A stretch of DNA of 64,000 nucleotides from Pseudomonadota bacterium (lineage in GTDB: Bacteria; Pseudomonadota; Gammaproteobacteria; Steroidobacterales; Steroidobacteraceae), in the NCBI GenBank assembly GCA_023423065.1, contig JAFAGC010000039.1, positions 14,266 to 78,265 of the forward strand, written 5' to 3'. The stretch's first letter is position 1. Every line of letters begins with the position of its first letter. The notes under the pieces were generated by a model, which saw only the letters and a list, made by a program, of their open reading frames with translations, searched no databases and was not told the DNA's origin. Positions 45,982 through 53,372 of the stretch are shown piece by piece. Both the position numbers and the translations under genes were made by a program.

Positions 45982-47475
45982 ATGGCGGAAACACCGGACG
46001 AGACGACGCGCGGCGTCAGGGAGCCTAGCTATCTCGATGCGTTGATCCCGCTGGTCACGCTGATCGCGCTGATCTCGGGCGCGGTGTACCTGTTCGGACT
46101 CGACGCGGTCGACGGCCCGATCCCGGTCGCGCTGGTCACGTGCACGATGATCGTCGCGATCATCGCGCTCAAGAACGGCCACAGGTGGGAGGACGTCTCG
46201 CGCACCGGCAAGATGGCGTTCGAGTCGATCGTGACGCCGGTATTCATATTGCTCGCGGTCGGCGCGCTGATCGGCACGTGGAACATGTCGGGCACGATCC
46301 CGACGCTGGTCTTCTACGGGATCAAGCTGCTCGAGCCGGGCTACTTCTACGCGGCGTCGCTGGTCGTGTGCGCGGTGATCGCACTGTCGATCGGCAGCTC
46401 GTGGACGACGGCGGGAACGATTGGTGTAGGGCTGGTTGGGCTCGCAAGCCTCGTCGGTGTTTCCCCCGCCGTCACGGCCGGCGCCGTGATTTCGGGCGCC
46501 TACGTCGGCGACAAACTATCGCCGCTGTCGGAAACCACGGTGCTCACCTCGCAGCTCGCCGAGGCGGATCTCTATACGCACTTGAAGGCCCAGGCGTGGA
46601 CCTCGGTGCCCTCATTCCTGGTCGCGCTCGTGGTGTTCGGGGTGATGGGACTGTTCACCGAAGTCCCCGCCGGGACCGTGGATACCGGCAGCGAATTGCT
46701 GATGCTCGACCAGCTGTTCCGGATCTCCATATGGACGCTGATCCCCCTGGTCCTGCTCGTCGTGATGTCGGTGCGCAAGGTGCCCGCCTCCCTCGCGATC
46801 ATGATCTCGGCGCTGGCTGCGGGCTTCCTGGCGCCGTTGCTGCAGCCCGAAGCCGTCGAACGGTTCATCAACGACGAAACGGTCCGGCCGCCCGCGACCT
46901 ACATCAAGGCCATCTGGCTCGCGCTCGGCAGTGGCTTCCAGGCGAACTCGGGCATCCCGGTGCTCGACCAGCTGCTGTCGCGCGGCGGCATGGACAGCAT
47001 GCTGAAGACACTGTGGATCATCATCGGCGCGGTCACGTTCGGCACGCTGCTCGACGAGTTCAAACTACTGAAGAAACTCATGGACCCGATCGTGGCGCGC
47101 GCGAAGAGCACCGGAAGGCTCATGGCCTCGCTCATAGCGACCGCGTTCTCTCTCAACATCATCGCGGGAGACCAGTACATCGCGCTCGTGCTGCCGTCGC
47201 GCATGTACCGCGCGGAATTCAGGAAACGCGGGCTCGCGCCGCAGAACCTGTCGCGCGCCTGCGCCGACGGCGGCACCGTGACCTCGCCGCTCGTCCCCTG
47301 GAACTCCTGCGGCGCGTACATGGCGGCCGTGCTCGGCGTGCCGACGCTCGCCTATCTGCCCTTCGCGATCTTCAACTACGTGAGCCCGCTGTTCTCGATC
47401 CTGTGGGGCATCACCGGCTTCAAGATCCAGCGGATGGACCAAGGCCCGATGGAAACGCGCGAACGCGCGGCGTAA
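45982..47475 (+). CDS. nhaC: Sodium/proton antiporter of the NhaC family
   Basis: The 497-residue protein has about eleven membrane helices. The NhaC signature is visible in IALSIGSSWTTAGTIGVGLVG and SGAYVGDKLSPLSETTVL. Near the end comes IIAGDQYIALVLPSRMYR followed by ADGGTVTSPLVPWNSCGAYM. It exports sodium in exchange for protons at the inner membrane and would help in pH control next to an ammonia-forming arginine deiminase. An AGGAG site precedes the ATG. It is divergent from arcD, with 172 bases between. Confidence 0.92.
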   Translation: MAETPDETTRGVREPSYLDALIPLVTLIALISGAVYLFGLDAVDGPIPVALVTCTMIVAIIALKNGHRWEDVSRTGKMAFESIVTPVFILLAVGALIGTWNMSGTIPTLVFYGIKLLEPGYFYAASLVVCAVIALSIGSSWTTAGTIGVGLVGLASLVGVSPAVTAGAVISGAYVGDKLSPLSETTVLTSQLAEADLYTHLKAQAWTSVPSFLVALVVFGVMGLFTEVPAGTVDTGSELLMLDQLFRISIWTLIPLVLLVVMSVRKVPASLAIMISALAAGFLAPLLQPEAVERFINDETVRPPATYIKAIWLALGSGFQANSGIPVLDQLLSRGGMDSMLKTLWIIIGAVTFGTLLDEFKLLKKLMDPIVARAKSTGRLMASLIATAFSLNIIAGDQYIALVLPSRMYRAEFRKRGLAPQNLSRACADGGTVTSPLVPWNSCGAYMAAVLGVPTLAYLPFAIFNYVSPLFSILWGITGFKIQRMDQGPMETRERAA

Positions 47476-47484
47476 AGCGGGACC

Positions 47485-48075
47485 GTGAGATCCCTTCGCG
47501 CGTTCGTCTCCGACGCGATCATCAGCGGACTGCTCGTCGTCGTCCCGCTCTACCTGACCGGCCTGCTGTTGCTCAAGGTCGTGCAGTCGCTCCAGCGACT
47601 GCTGGAGCCCGTCGAAGCGCTGCTCCCCGACCTGCCCTACGGGGAGTACGTGCTCGCCTTCGTCATCCTCCTGCTGCTCGCCTTCCTGGTCGGAGTCGCG
47701 ATGCAGACGAAGTCCGGCCAGGAGCTCAGCAACCGGTTCCAGGACAAGGTGCTGTCGCGCATTCCTGGCTATTCGCTGTTCCGCGGTCTCACACGCCAGT
47801 TCACCGGCAGCAAGGAAGAGAAAACGTGGAAGCCGGTCCTGGCGGAGATCGAAGAAGCACTCGTGCCCGCGTTCATCATCGAGGAACTCGCTGACGGGCG
47901 GTTCACGGTCTTCGTGCCTTCCGTGCCCACACCGCTCGCCGGCACGGTGTACATCCTCACGCCCGAGCGCGTGCACAAGGTCGACATTCCGTTCTCGCAG
48001 GCCGCGCTCGTCGTCGCGCGGTGGGGTGCGGGCGCGAATGCCCTGGTCGAAGCGTTGAACCGCAAACAGGGTTAG
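47485..48075 (+). CDS. DUF502 membrane protein
   Basis: The 196-residue protein begins at a GTG ten bases after nhaC. It has two N-terminal membrane helices (IISGLLVVVPLYLTGLLLLK and VLAFVILLLLAFLVGVAM) and then a soluble domain. The motifs FIIEELADGRFTVFVPS and TPLAGTVYILTPERVHKVD are typical of DUF502. The family function is unknown. Proximity to nhaC suggests co-transcription. Confidence 0.85.
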   Translation: MRSLRAFVSDAIISGLLVVVPLYLTGLLLLKVVQSLQRLLEPVEALLPDLPYGEYVLAFVILLLLAFLVGVAMQTKSGQELSNRFQDKVLSRIPGYSLFRGLTRQFTGSKEEKTWKPVLAEIEEALVPAFIIEELADGRFTVFVPSVPTPLAGTVYILTPERVHKVDIPFSQAALVVARWGAGANALVEALNRKQG

Positions 48076-48147
48076 CGCCCTCCCTGCCCCTTGAGGCAGT
48101 GGCGTCCGCATGGGCGGTGAGTAAGGTCGCGGTCAGGAGGCTCAGTC

Positions 48148-48714
48148 ATGGAAACGCACAACGAGGACTGGTCGAAACCCGCCGCGCTCGCGCTCCCTAA
48201 GGGCGGGATATTCGAAGACAAGAAGGAGCAGGGACGCTACGGGCCGATCTTTCCGAAGACGCCGGCGTGTTACGGCTTCTCGGTGATCGCAAAGGTGAAA
48301 CCGGGACGCGAGCAGGCGATCCGCGACTACGGCAAGACCATCGAAGAGGCGGTGAAGAATTCCCCGGACGTGTTGAAGCCGCTGCGGCTGCACTATCTGC
48401 GCTGGATCCTGTTCGATGTCGGCTCGGGATTGCACTTCCAGTACCAGGGAATCTTCGACACCGATTTCGACAAATACATCGAAGATGCCGTCGCGCTCTT
48501 CAACTCGACCGGCATCACGACGGTGTTCACCAATCTCGAGGGCTGGCCGGACGACTGGCGCACCAACGTGCCCGCGACGATCCAGTTCTTCCGCGACCAC
48601 CAGTGCCCGAGTTTCCTGGAATACGGCGAGTATCCCTACGTGAGCGCCGAGGAAGTGAAGAAGGCGCTGCAGATCAAGGAAGACTTCGCGCGCATGCTCG
48701 ATCACATGCAGTAG
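48148..48714 (+). CDS. Unrecognised 188-residue protein, first gene of the peroxidase cluster
   Basis: I do not recognise this protein with confidence. It is soluble, with no signal peptide. It begins with a strong AGGAGG site eight bases upstream. The segment ACYGFSVIAKVKPGREQAIR, then YGKTIEEAVKN, looks like the first strand-helix unit of a ferredoxin-like (dimeric alpha/beta barrel) fold. LHYLRWILFDVGSG and FDTDFDKYIEDAVALF could be further strands and helices. DyP peroxidases use the same fold, so it may be a partner or paralogous half-domain. It ends 18 bases before the peroxidase start. Confidence 0.6.
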   Translation: METHNEDWSKPAALALPKGGIFEDKKEQGRYGPIFPKTPACYGFSVIAKVKPGREQAIRDYGKTIEEAVKNSPDVLKPLRLHYLRWILFDVGSGLHFQYQGIFDTDFDKYIEDAVALFNSTGITTVFTNLEGWPDDWRTNVPATIQFFRDHQCPSFLEYGEYPYVSAEEVKKALQIKEDFARMLDHMQ

Positions 48715-48732
48715 TTCGCCGCGCGGTGCGCC

Positions 48733-50052
48733 GTGCTCGAGTTCGACGACATCCAGCACATCCTGTTGACCCGCGCGCCTGCGATCACGGGTCGCTACGA
48801 GTTCCTGACCTTCAAGGAGCCCGCGGGAGCGCGCAAGTGGCTGTCCGGGATTCTCCGCAAGGTGCATTCCGCGGCGGACGCACGCGCTTCGGTCGACAGC
48901 GATCGACGCTGGGTGACGGTCGCATTCACCTGGAACGGACTGCGCGCGCTCGGGGTGGATGAAAATTCGCTCGCGACCTTTCCCGAGGAATTCAAGCAAG
49001 GCATGGTCGAGCGCGCGACGATGCTCGGCGACACCGGTCTCAACGCACCGGAGCACTGGGCAGGCGGGCTCGCGAGTCCGGAGCTGCACGCCATCGTCAT
49101 GTTGTTCGCACGCGATTCCGGCGAACGGACGCGCTGCGTCTCCGAACACGCGAGACTCCTGGCGCAATGTGGTGGCGTGGAAATCCTCTCGACACTGGAC
49201 CTGGAGGCCACCCCACCTTTCGACTACGCGCACGATCACTTCGGCTATCGCGACCGCCTCTCGCAACCGGTGATGGAAGGCAGCGGCGACGTGCCGACAC
49301 CCGGTTCCGGCGCACCGCTCAAACCCGGCGAGTTCATCCTCGGCTATCCGGATGAAGGCGGACTCACTCCCACATTGCCTCAGCCGGACATCCTCTCGCG
49401 CAACGGCAGCTACATGGCCTATCGCCGGCTCGAAGAGCACGTCGGCGAATTTCGCGAATTCCTGCGCGAGCACGGCGGCGAGACACGCGAGGGGCAGGAA
49501 CTCATCGCCGCGAAACTCATGGGCCGCTGGCGCAGCGGCGCGCCGCTGGTGCTCGCGCCCGAGAAGGACGACCCGGTCCTGGGCGCCGACAACCAGCGCA
49601 ACAACGACTTCAACTACGCGAAGGAAGACAAGTTCGGATACGCCGTACCACTCGGCTCTCACATGCGCCGCATGAATCCGCGCGACACCGCGGCGAACAT
49701 GAATCGCCACCGCATGATCCGGCGCGGCGCGACCTACGGTCCGCATCTTCCCGAAGGCGCGCCCGACGACGGCGCGGAGCGCGGCATCGCCGCGTTCATC
49801 ATCTGCGCCAGCCTGATCCGGCAGTACGAATTCGCGCAGAACGTCTGGGTGAACGACCGGAACTTCCACGAGCTCGAGAACGAACGCGATCCCTTCGGAG
49901 GCAATCACGACGGCACGCTCGAGTTCAAGATTCCGAAGCGTCCGATCCGCAGGAAGATCACCGGGCTGCCGGCATTCACCACGGTGCGCGGCGGCGCCTA
50001 TTTCTTCCTGCCGGGACTGAAAGCGCTGCGCTACCTCGCGGCGTTGCAATGA
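48733..50052 (+). CDS. DyP-type (dye-decolorising) peroxidase
   Basis: The 439-residue protein starts at GTG. The DyP active site is visible: an aspartate in a variant GxxDG motif (Asp174 in HFGYRDRLSQP) and the proximal haem histidine at about 310 in GSHMRRMNPRD. RHRMIRRGATYG follows, typical of the family. DyP enzymes oxidise phenolic or dye substrates with hydrogen peroxide. No Tat or Sec signal is present, so a cytoplasmic enzyme is likely. It overlaps the next gene by four bases (ATGA), a sign of coupling. The motif change from GxxDG to GYRDR is unusual. Confidence 0.86.
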   Translation: MLEFDDIQHILLTRAPAITGRYEFLTFKEPAGARKWLSGILRKVHSAADARASVDSDRRWVTVAFTWNGLRALGVDENSLATFPEEFKQGMVERATMLGDTGLNAPEHWAGGLASPELHAIVMLFARDSGERTRCVSEHARLLAQCGGVEILSTLDLEATPPFDYAHDHFGYRDRLSQPVMEGSGDVPTPGSGAPLKPGEFILGYPDEGGLTPTLPQPDILSRNGSYMAYRRLEEHVGEFREFLREHGGETREGQELIAAKLMGRWRSGAPLVLAPEKDDPVLGADNQRNNDFNYAKEDKFGYAVPLGSHMRRMNPRDTAANMNRHRMIRRGATYGPHLPEGAPDDGAERGIAAFIICASLIRQYEFAQNVWVNDRNFHELENERDPFGGNHDGTLEFKIPKRPIRRKITGLPAFTTVRGGAYFFLPGLKALRYLAALQ

Positions 50053-50945
50053 TCCGTGTATTCGTCGTACTGCTCGTGATGAGTGGGCTGGCTCATTCCC
50101 AGGTTCGCGGTGTCTACCCCGCCGGCATGAACGCGACGAATGCCGGCGTCCTGGCCGATCCGGGTTTCGGCTACTCGAATCTCTTCCTGCTCTACGCGCG
50201 CGACCGCCTGACCGGAACGAACGGGGAAGTCGTGCAGCGCGGACACAACTCCGTGCTCATCGACATGAACACGTTCGTGTGGGCCAGCGAAAATGCCGTT
50301 CTCGGCGCGCGTTTTTCGGCCGCGGCCAGTCTGCCGCTCGCGAACAACTCGCTGTCGTCGGAAACCGTGGGATCGATCAGCGGCGGCGGCGGATTCGCGG
50401 ACTCCTACTACCAGCCGGCGATTCTGGGCTGGCGATTCGAGCACCTCGACGTGAAAGTGGCCTATGGCTTCCTCGCGCCCACCGGGCGGTTCGATGCCGG
50501 CGCGAACGACAACGTCGGCTCCGGGTACTGGACCCATACGCTGGCGTCGGGTCAGACGTTCCACCTTGGGCAGGACAGGCGTACCGCGCTGTCGCTCTTC
50601 GGCATGTACGAGTGGCATGGAACCCAGGACGGCACGGGAATCCGTCCCGGAGACACGTTCAACGTCGACTACTCCCTGACGCACGCATTCGCGCTGCGCA
50701 ACGAGGCGCGCCTTCAGCTCGGGCTCATCGGCTACCGGCAGAAGCAGACTTCGAACAAGCGTGGACCGGGCATCACGCCCGAACAGGCCGCCGCTCGCTA
50801 CAAGGTCGATGCGCTCGGCCTCAGCGCAAACGTGACGCTGCCGGAGCAACGCGTGAGCCTGGGCTTCAAGTATTTCGAAGAGTTCTCGAGCCGTTCGACG
50901 TTCGAGGGTTACTCCGTGCAGATCTCCGCGGCCGTGAAATTCTGA
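50049..50945 (+). CDS. Outer-membrane channel-like protein of the peroxidase cluster
   Basis: The 298-residue protein has a short signal peptide (MIRVFVVLLVMSGLAHSQ). Its strands are those of the MetA-pathway phenol-degradation/SphA-like 'transporter' group, with a long 'GVYPAGMNATNAGVLADPGF' start. It ends in SAAVKF, and the terminal phenylalanine suits BAM-inserted barrels. It starts inside the peroxidase stop codon. It probably lets an aromatic compound cross the outer membrane. A second channel of similar type lies in the sulfatase operon at 30425-31219. Confidence 0.78.
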   Translation: MIRVFVVLLVMSGLAHSQVRGVYPAGMNATNAGVLADPGFGYSNLFLLYARDRLTGTNGEVVQRGHNSVLIDMNTFVWASENAVLGARFSAAASLPLANNSLSSETVGSISGGGGFADSYYQPAILGWRFEHLDVKVAYGFLAPTGRFDAGANDNVGSGYWTHTLASGQTFHLGQDRRTALSLFGMYEWHGTQDGTGIRPGDTFNVDYSLTHAFALRNEARLQLGLIGYRQKQTSNKRGPGITPEQAAARYKVDALGLSANVTLPEQRVSLGFKYFEEFSSRSTFEGYSVQISAAVKF

Positions 50946-50958
50946 AAGGGACGAGCTC

Positions 50959-51963
50959 ATGAAAGCGCGCACTTACAACCAGGAACATGTCTCGCGCGGA
51001 TACACCCTGGGCAGACGGCGACTCAGCATCTACTGGACGTGGAGCTACCCCTGGGAATCGCAGCGTGCGACGTCGTGCATGGAGAACCGTTTCTCCACGA
51101 TCACCGAAGTCCGCACGGTCCTGTGGCCTGCCTACGAAACTCCGGAATACTCCGATGCGCGGTTCCTGCAGGGTATCGCCGGCACGCTCGAGCTGTTTCA
51201 TCGCTCCGCGCTCAGTTTCCAGCGGATCGCCGGCGAAGCCACGGGCCATCCGGTGGCCGTGTTCCAGCGCGTCGATCAGGCCGGCTATCCACTGCCCATC
51301 GACGAACGGATTCTCGCGGACACCGACACGTTGCTGGTATTCGGTCTCGACCACCTGCCGTCGGAGCAGGAGGCGACGACCGCGGAAATCGGCGCGATTC
51401 GCGCCTGGCTCGAGCGCGAGCGAACCTGTCTGCTGCTCGCGCCGCACCATGACGTGGGCTTCACGGATGACTTCGATCAACGCCAGATGGAGTATCGCCA
51501 TCACGGCGATCGTCTCGTTCCGAGACAGCAGCGATTCGGACGATACACACGTTCGCTGATGAAGGCGCTCGACGTGCCGGTGCACAACACGTGGGGATTG
51601 CGGCCGGCCGTGGTCAAGGGTACGAAACAGATCGCGCCGATAACCGCATACCCCGACCTGGATCAGCTCGGATTGCTGAAGGACGTCACGACCTTCAATT
51701 TTCACCCGCACCTGCCTCACTATGAGCTCACGACCAACGACCCGGGTGCGATCCGCGTGCTGGCACGCCAGCCCATCGACCTCGATCGCCCGCACCCTTT
51801 CACGGCGGCCGGCAATACGGAGCTCAACCTGTTGTTATGGATGCCACCCGCCGGCAAGCGCGCCGGAGACATCCTGCTCGTCGATTCGACCCATTTCACG
51901 ACGCTGTTCGGCGGCACGGACAGCCTGGCGAACCTGTGGCGAAATCTCGCGACGATGAGATGA
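50959..51963 (+). CDS. Unrecognised 334-residue protein, last gene of the peroxidase cluster
   Basis: I do not recognise the family. The protein is soluble, lacks a signal peptide and starts with AAAGGG upstream. The stretch ADTDTLLVFGLDHLPSEQEA, then IGAIRAWLERERTCLLLAPHHDVG, looks like a Rossmann-like strand/helix pair. It recalls the glutamine-amidotransferase-like folds of ThuA or DUF4350 proteins, but no catalytic cysteine triad is seen. The last part holds HPHLPHYELTTNDPGA and DILLVDSTHFTTLFGG. It lies 13 bases after the channel gene, so it belongs to the same run. It converges with the amidohydrolase gene, four bases away. Confidence 0.6.
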   Translation: MKARTYNQEHVSRGYTLGRRRLSIYWTWSYPWESQRATSCMENRFSTITEVRTVLWPAYETPEYSDARFLQGIAGTLELFHRSALSFQRIAGEATGHPVAVFQRVDQAGYPLPIDERILADTDTLLVFGLDHLPSEQEATTAEIGAIRAWLERERTCLLLAPHHDVGFTDDFDQRQMEYRHHGDRLVPRQQRFGRYTRSLMKALDVPVHNTWGLRPAVVKGTKQIAPITAYPDLDQLGLLKDVTTFNFHPHLPHYELTTNDPGAIRVLARQPIDLDRPHPFTAAGNTELNLLLWMPPAGKRAGDILLVDSTHFTTLFGGTDSLANLWRNLATMR

Positions 51964-51967
51964 GGCC

Positions 51968-53305
51968 TCACGGACCTTTGTAGATCTTCCCGTCCTTCAT
52001 GATGACGAGCAGCTTCGCCGGGTCGGCGAGCAGCTCGAGGTTCGCGAGCGGGTCGCCATCGACCAGCAATAGATCGGCGAGCGCCCCCGCTTCCACTACG
52101 CCTAACTTCCCTGGGTACGGGTCGCGCGGCCCCGACAACTTGAGCAACTCGGCGTTCGTGGACGTGGCCATCGTCAGCACCTCCGAGGGCGAGAACCACT
52201 TGCGCATCTTCGTGAGCTCGTCGATCTGGCGCGGCGCATTCTCGGCGGAGAACAGCAGGTCGGTGCCCCATGCCATCCTGAGCTTGTGCTTCTTCGCGAG
52301 GGCAATGGTGCTCTCGGTACCTGCGAACACCTGCAGCTGACGTGCGCGGCTGGTCGGCGCCACGGGCGATGCGGCTTCGTCGTCGAGGAATGGCTGGAAG
52401 CTCAGCCAGATGCCGCGCTTCGCCATGAGCTGCGCGGTTGCATCGTCCATGAGGTGACCGTGCTCGATCACCTTGACGCCCGCGTTGATCGCGCGCTGGA
52501 TCGCGGCGGGCGTGTACGCGTGTACGCAGATGTAGGTGCCCCAGTTCTCGGCGGCCTGCACCGCCGCGCGCAGTTCCTCCTCGGTGAAAGTGGACACGTC
52601 GAGCGGACTGTGCGGTGAGGCCACACCGCCGCCGGCGGTCAGCTTGACCTGCGAGGCGCCGAGCAGCAATTGCTCGCGCACGCGCAAGCGCACTTCGTCG
52701 GCCGAGTCCGCCAGCATGCTGCCGCCCAATATCTCCATGCGCGACAGCTCACCCGCGCGCCGCGGCAGTTCGGGAGGACTGCGGAAATCTCCGTGCCCAC
52801 CGGTAATGGTGATCATCGCGCCCGATGGATAGATGCGCGGCCCGCGCGCGATCCCCCTGTCGATGGCGCGCTTCAATCCGAACGAGGGTCCCCCCAGATC
52901 GCGCACCGTGGTGAAGCCACGCATGAGCGCGGCCTCCGCCTGCGCGGCGGCGACGAGATTGGCGAATCCGATGTCGCCGTTGAGCAGCGCCTCGGGTGTC
53001 ATGCCCACGAGCATCGTGTGCCAGTGGTTGTCGATGAGGCCGGGCATCAGCGTGCGTCCGTCGCCCTGGATGCGCCGCACCTTGTCCGTCGTCATCGTGG
53101 CAATGGGCGCCGCGGAAATCTCCTTGATGAGATTGCCGACCACGAGCACGTTGGTCGGCACGGAGAGCCTGCCGCCGCTTCCGTCGAAGATCCGCACGTT
53201 CTCGAAAACCACGCTGGTCGCCGGCGCAGTCTGGGAAACCGCGGGTGTCAGCGAGCAGACCGTGAGCAGGAGCGCGGTGAGCAGATCCGATCGTGTGAGG
53301 CGCAT
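51968..53305 (-). CDS. Secreted metal-dependent amidohydrolase
   Basis: The 445-residue protein has a signal peptide (LTALLLTVCSLTPAVSQ), so it is periplasmic or outside the cell. It has the amidohydrolase HxH motif as DNHWHTMLVG, a lysine in QVKLTAGGG, later histidines in CVHAYTP and VIEHGHLM, and a terminal aspartate in MAWGTDLLFS. The layout is that of imidazolonepropionase-like enzymes or Xaa-Pro dipeptidases of the amidohydrolase superfamily. The substrate cannot be named. It is adjacent to a sulfatase on the same strand, with 67 bases between them. Confidence 0.88.
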   Translation of the reverse strand: MRLTRSDLLTALLLTVCSLTPAVSQTAPATSVVFENVRIFDGSGGRLSVPTNVLVVGNLIKEISAAPIATMTTDKVRRIQGDGRTLMPGLIDNHWHTMLVGMTPEALLNGDIGFANLVAAAQAEAALMRGFTTVRDLGGPSFGLKRAIDRGIARGPRIYPSGAMITITGGHGDFRSPPELPRRAGELSRMEILGGSMLADSADEVRLRVREQLLLGASQVKLTAGGGVASPHSPLDVSTFTEEELRAAVQAAENWGTYICVHAYTPAAIQRAINAGVKVIEHGHLMDDATAQLMAKRGIWLSFQPFLDDEAASPVAPTSRARQLQVFAGTESTIALAKKHKLRMAWGTDLLFSAENAPRQIDELTKMRKWFSPSEVLTMATSTNAELLKLSGPRDPYPGKLGVVEAGALADLLLVDGDPLANLELLADPAKLLVIMKDGKIYKGP

Positions 53306-53372
53306 GCACTCAGAGCATAGTCATGGCCGGATCGCGGACCATGAGACTAAGGGTCATCGCGCGCGGCCCCGA

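Noticed and set aside
43117..46182. 1021-codon frame that would fuse arcA with upstream coding
   Set aside because: Residues before the ATG at 44364 overlap arcD in another frame. Only the part from 44364 matches arginine deiminase.
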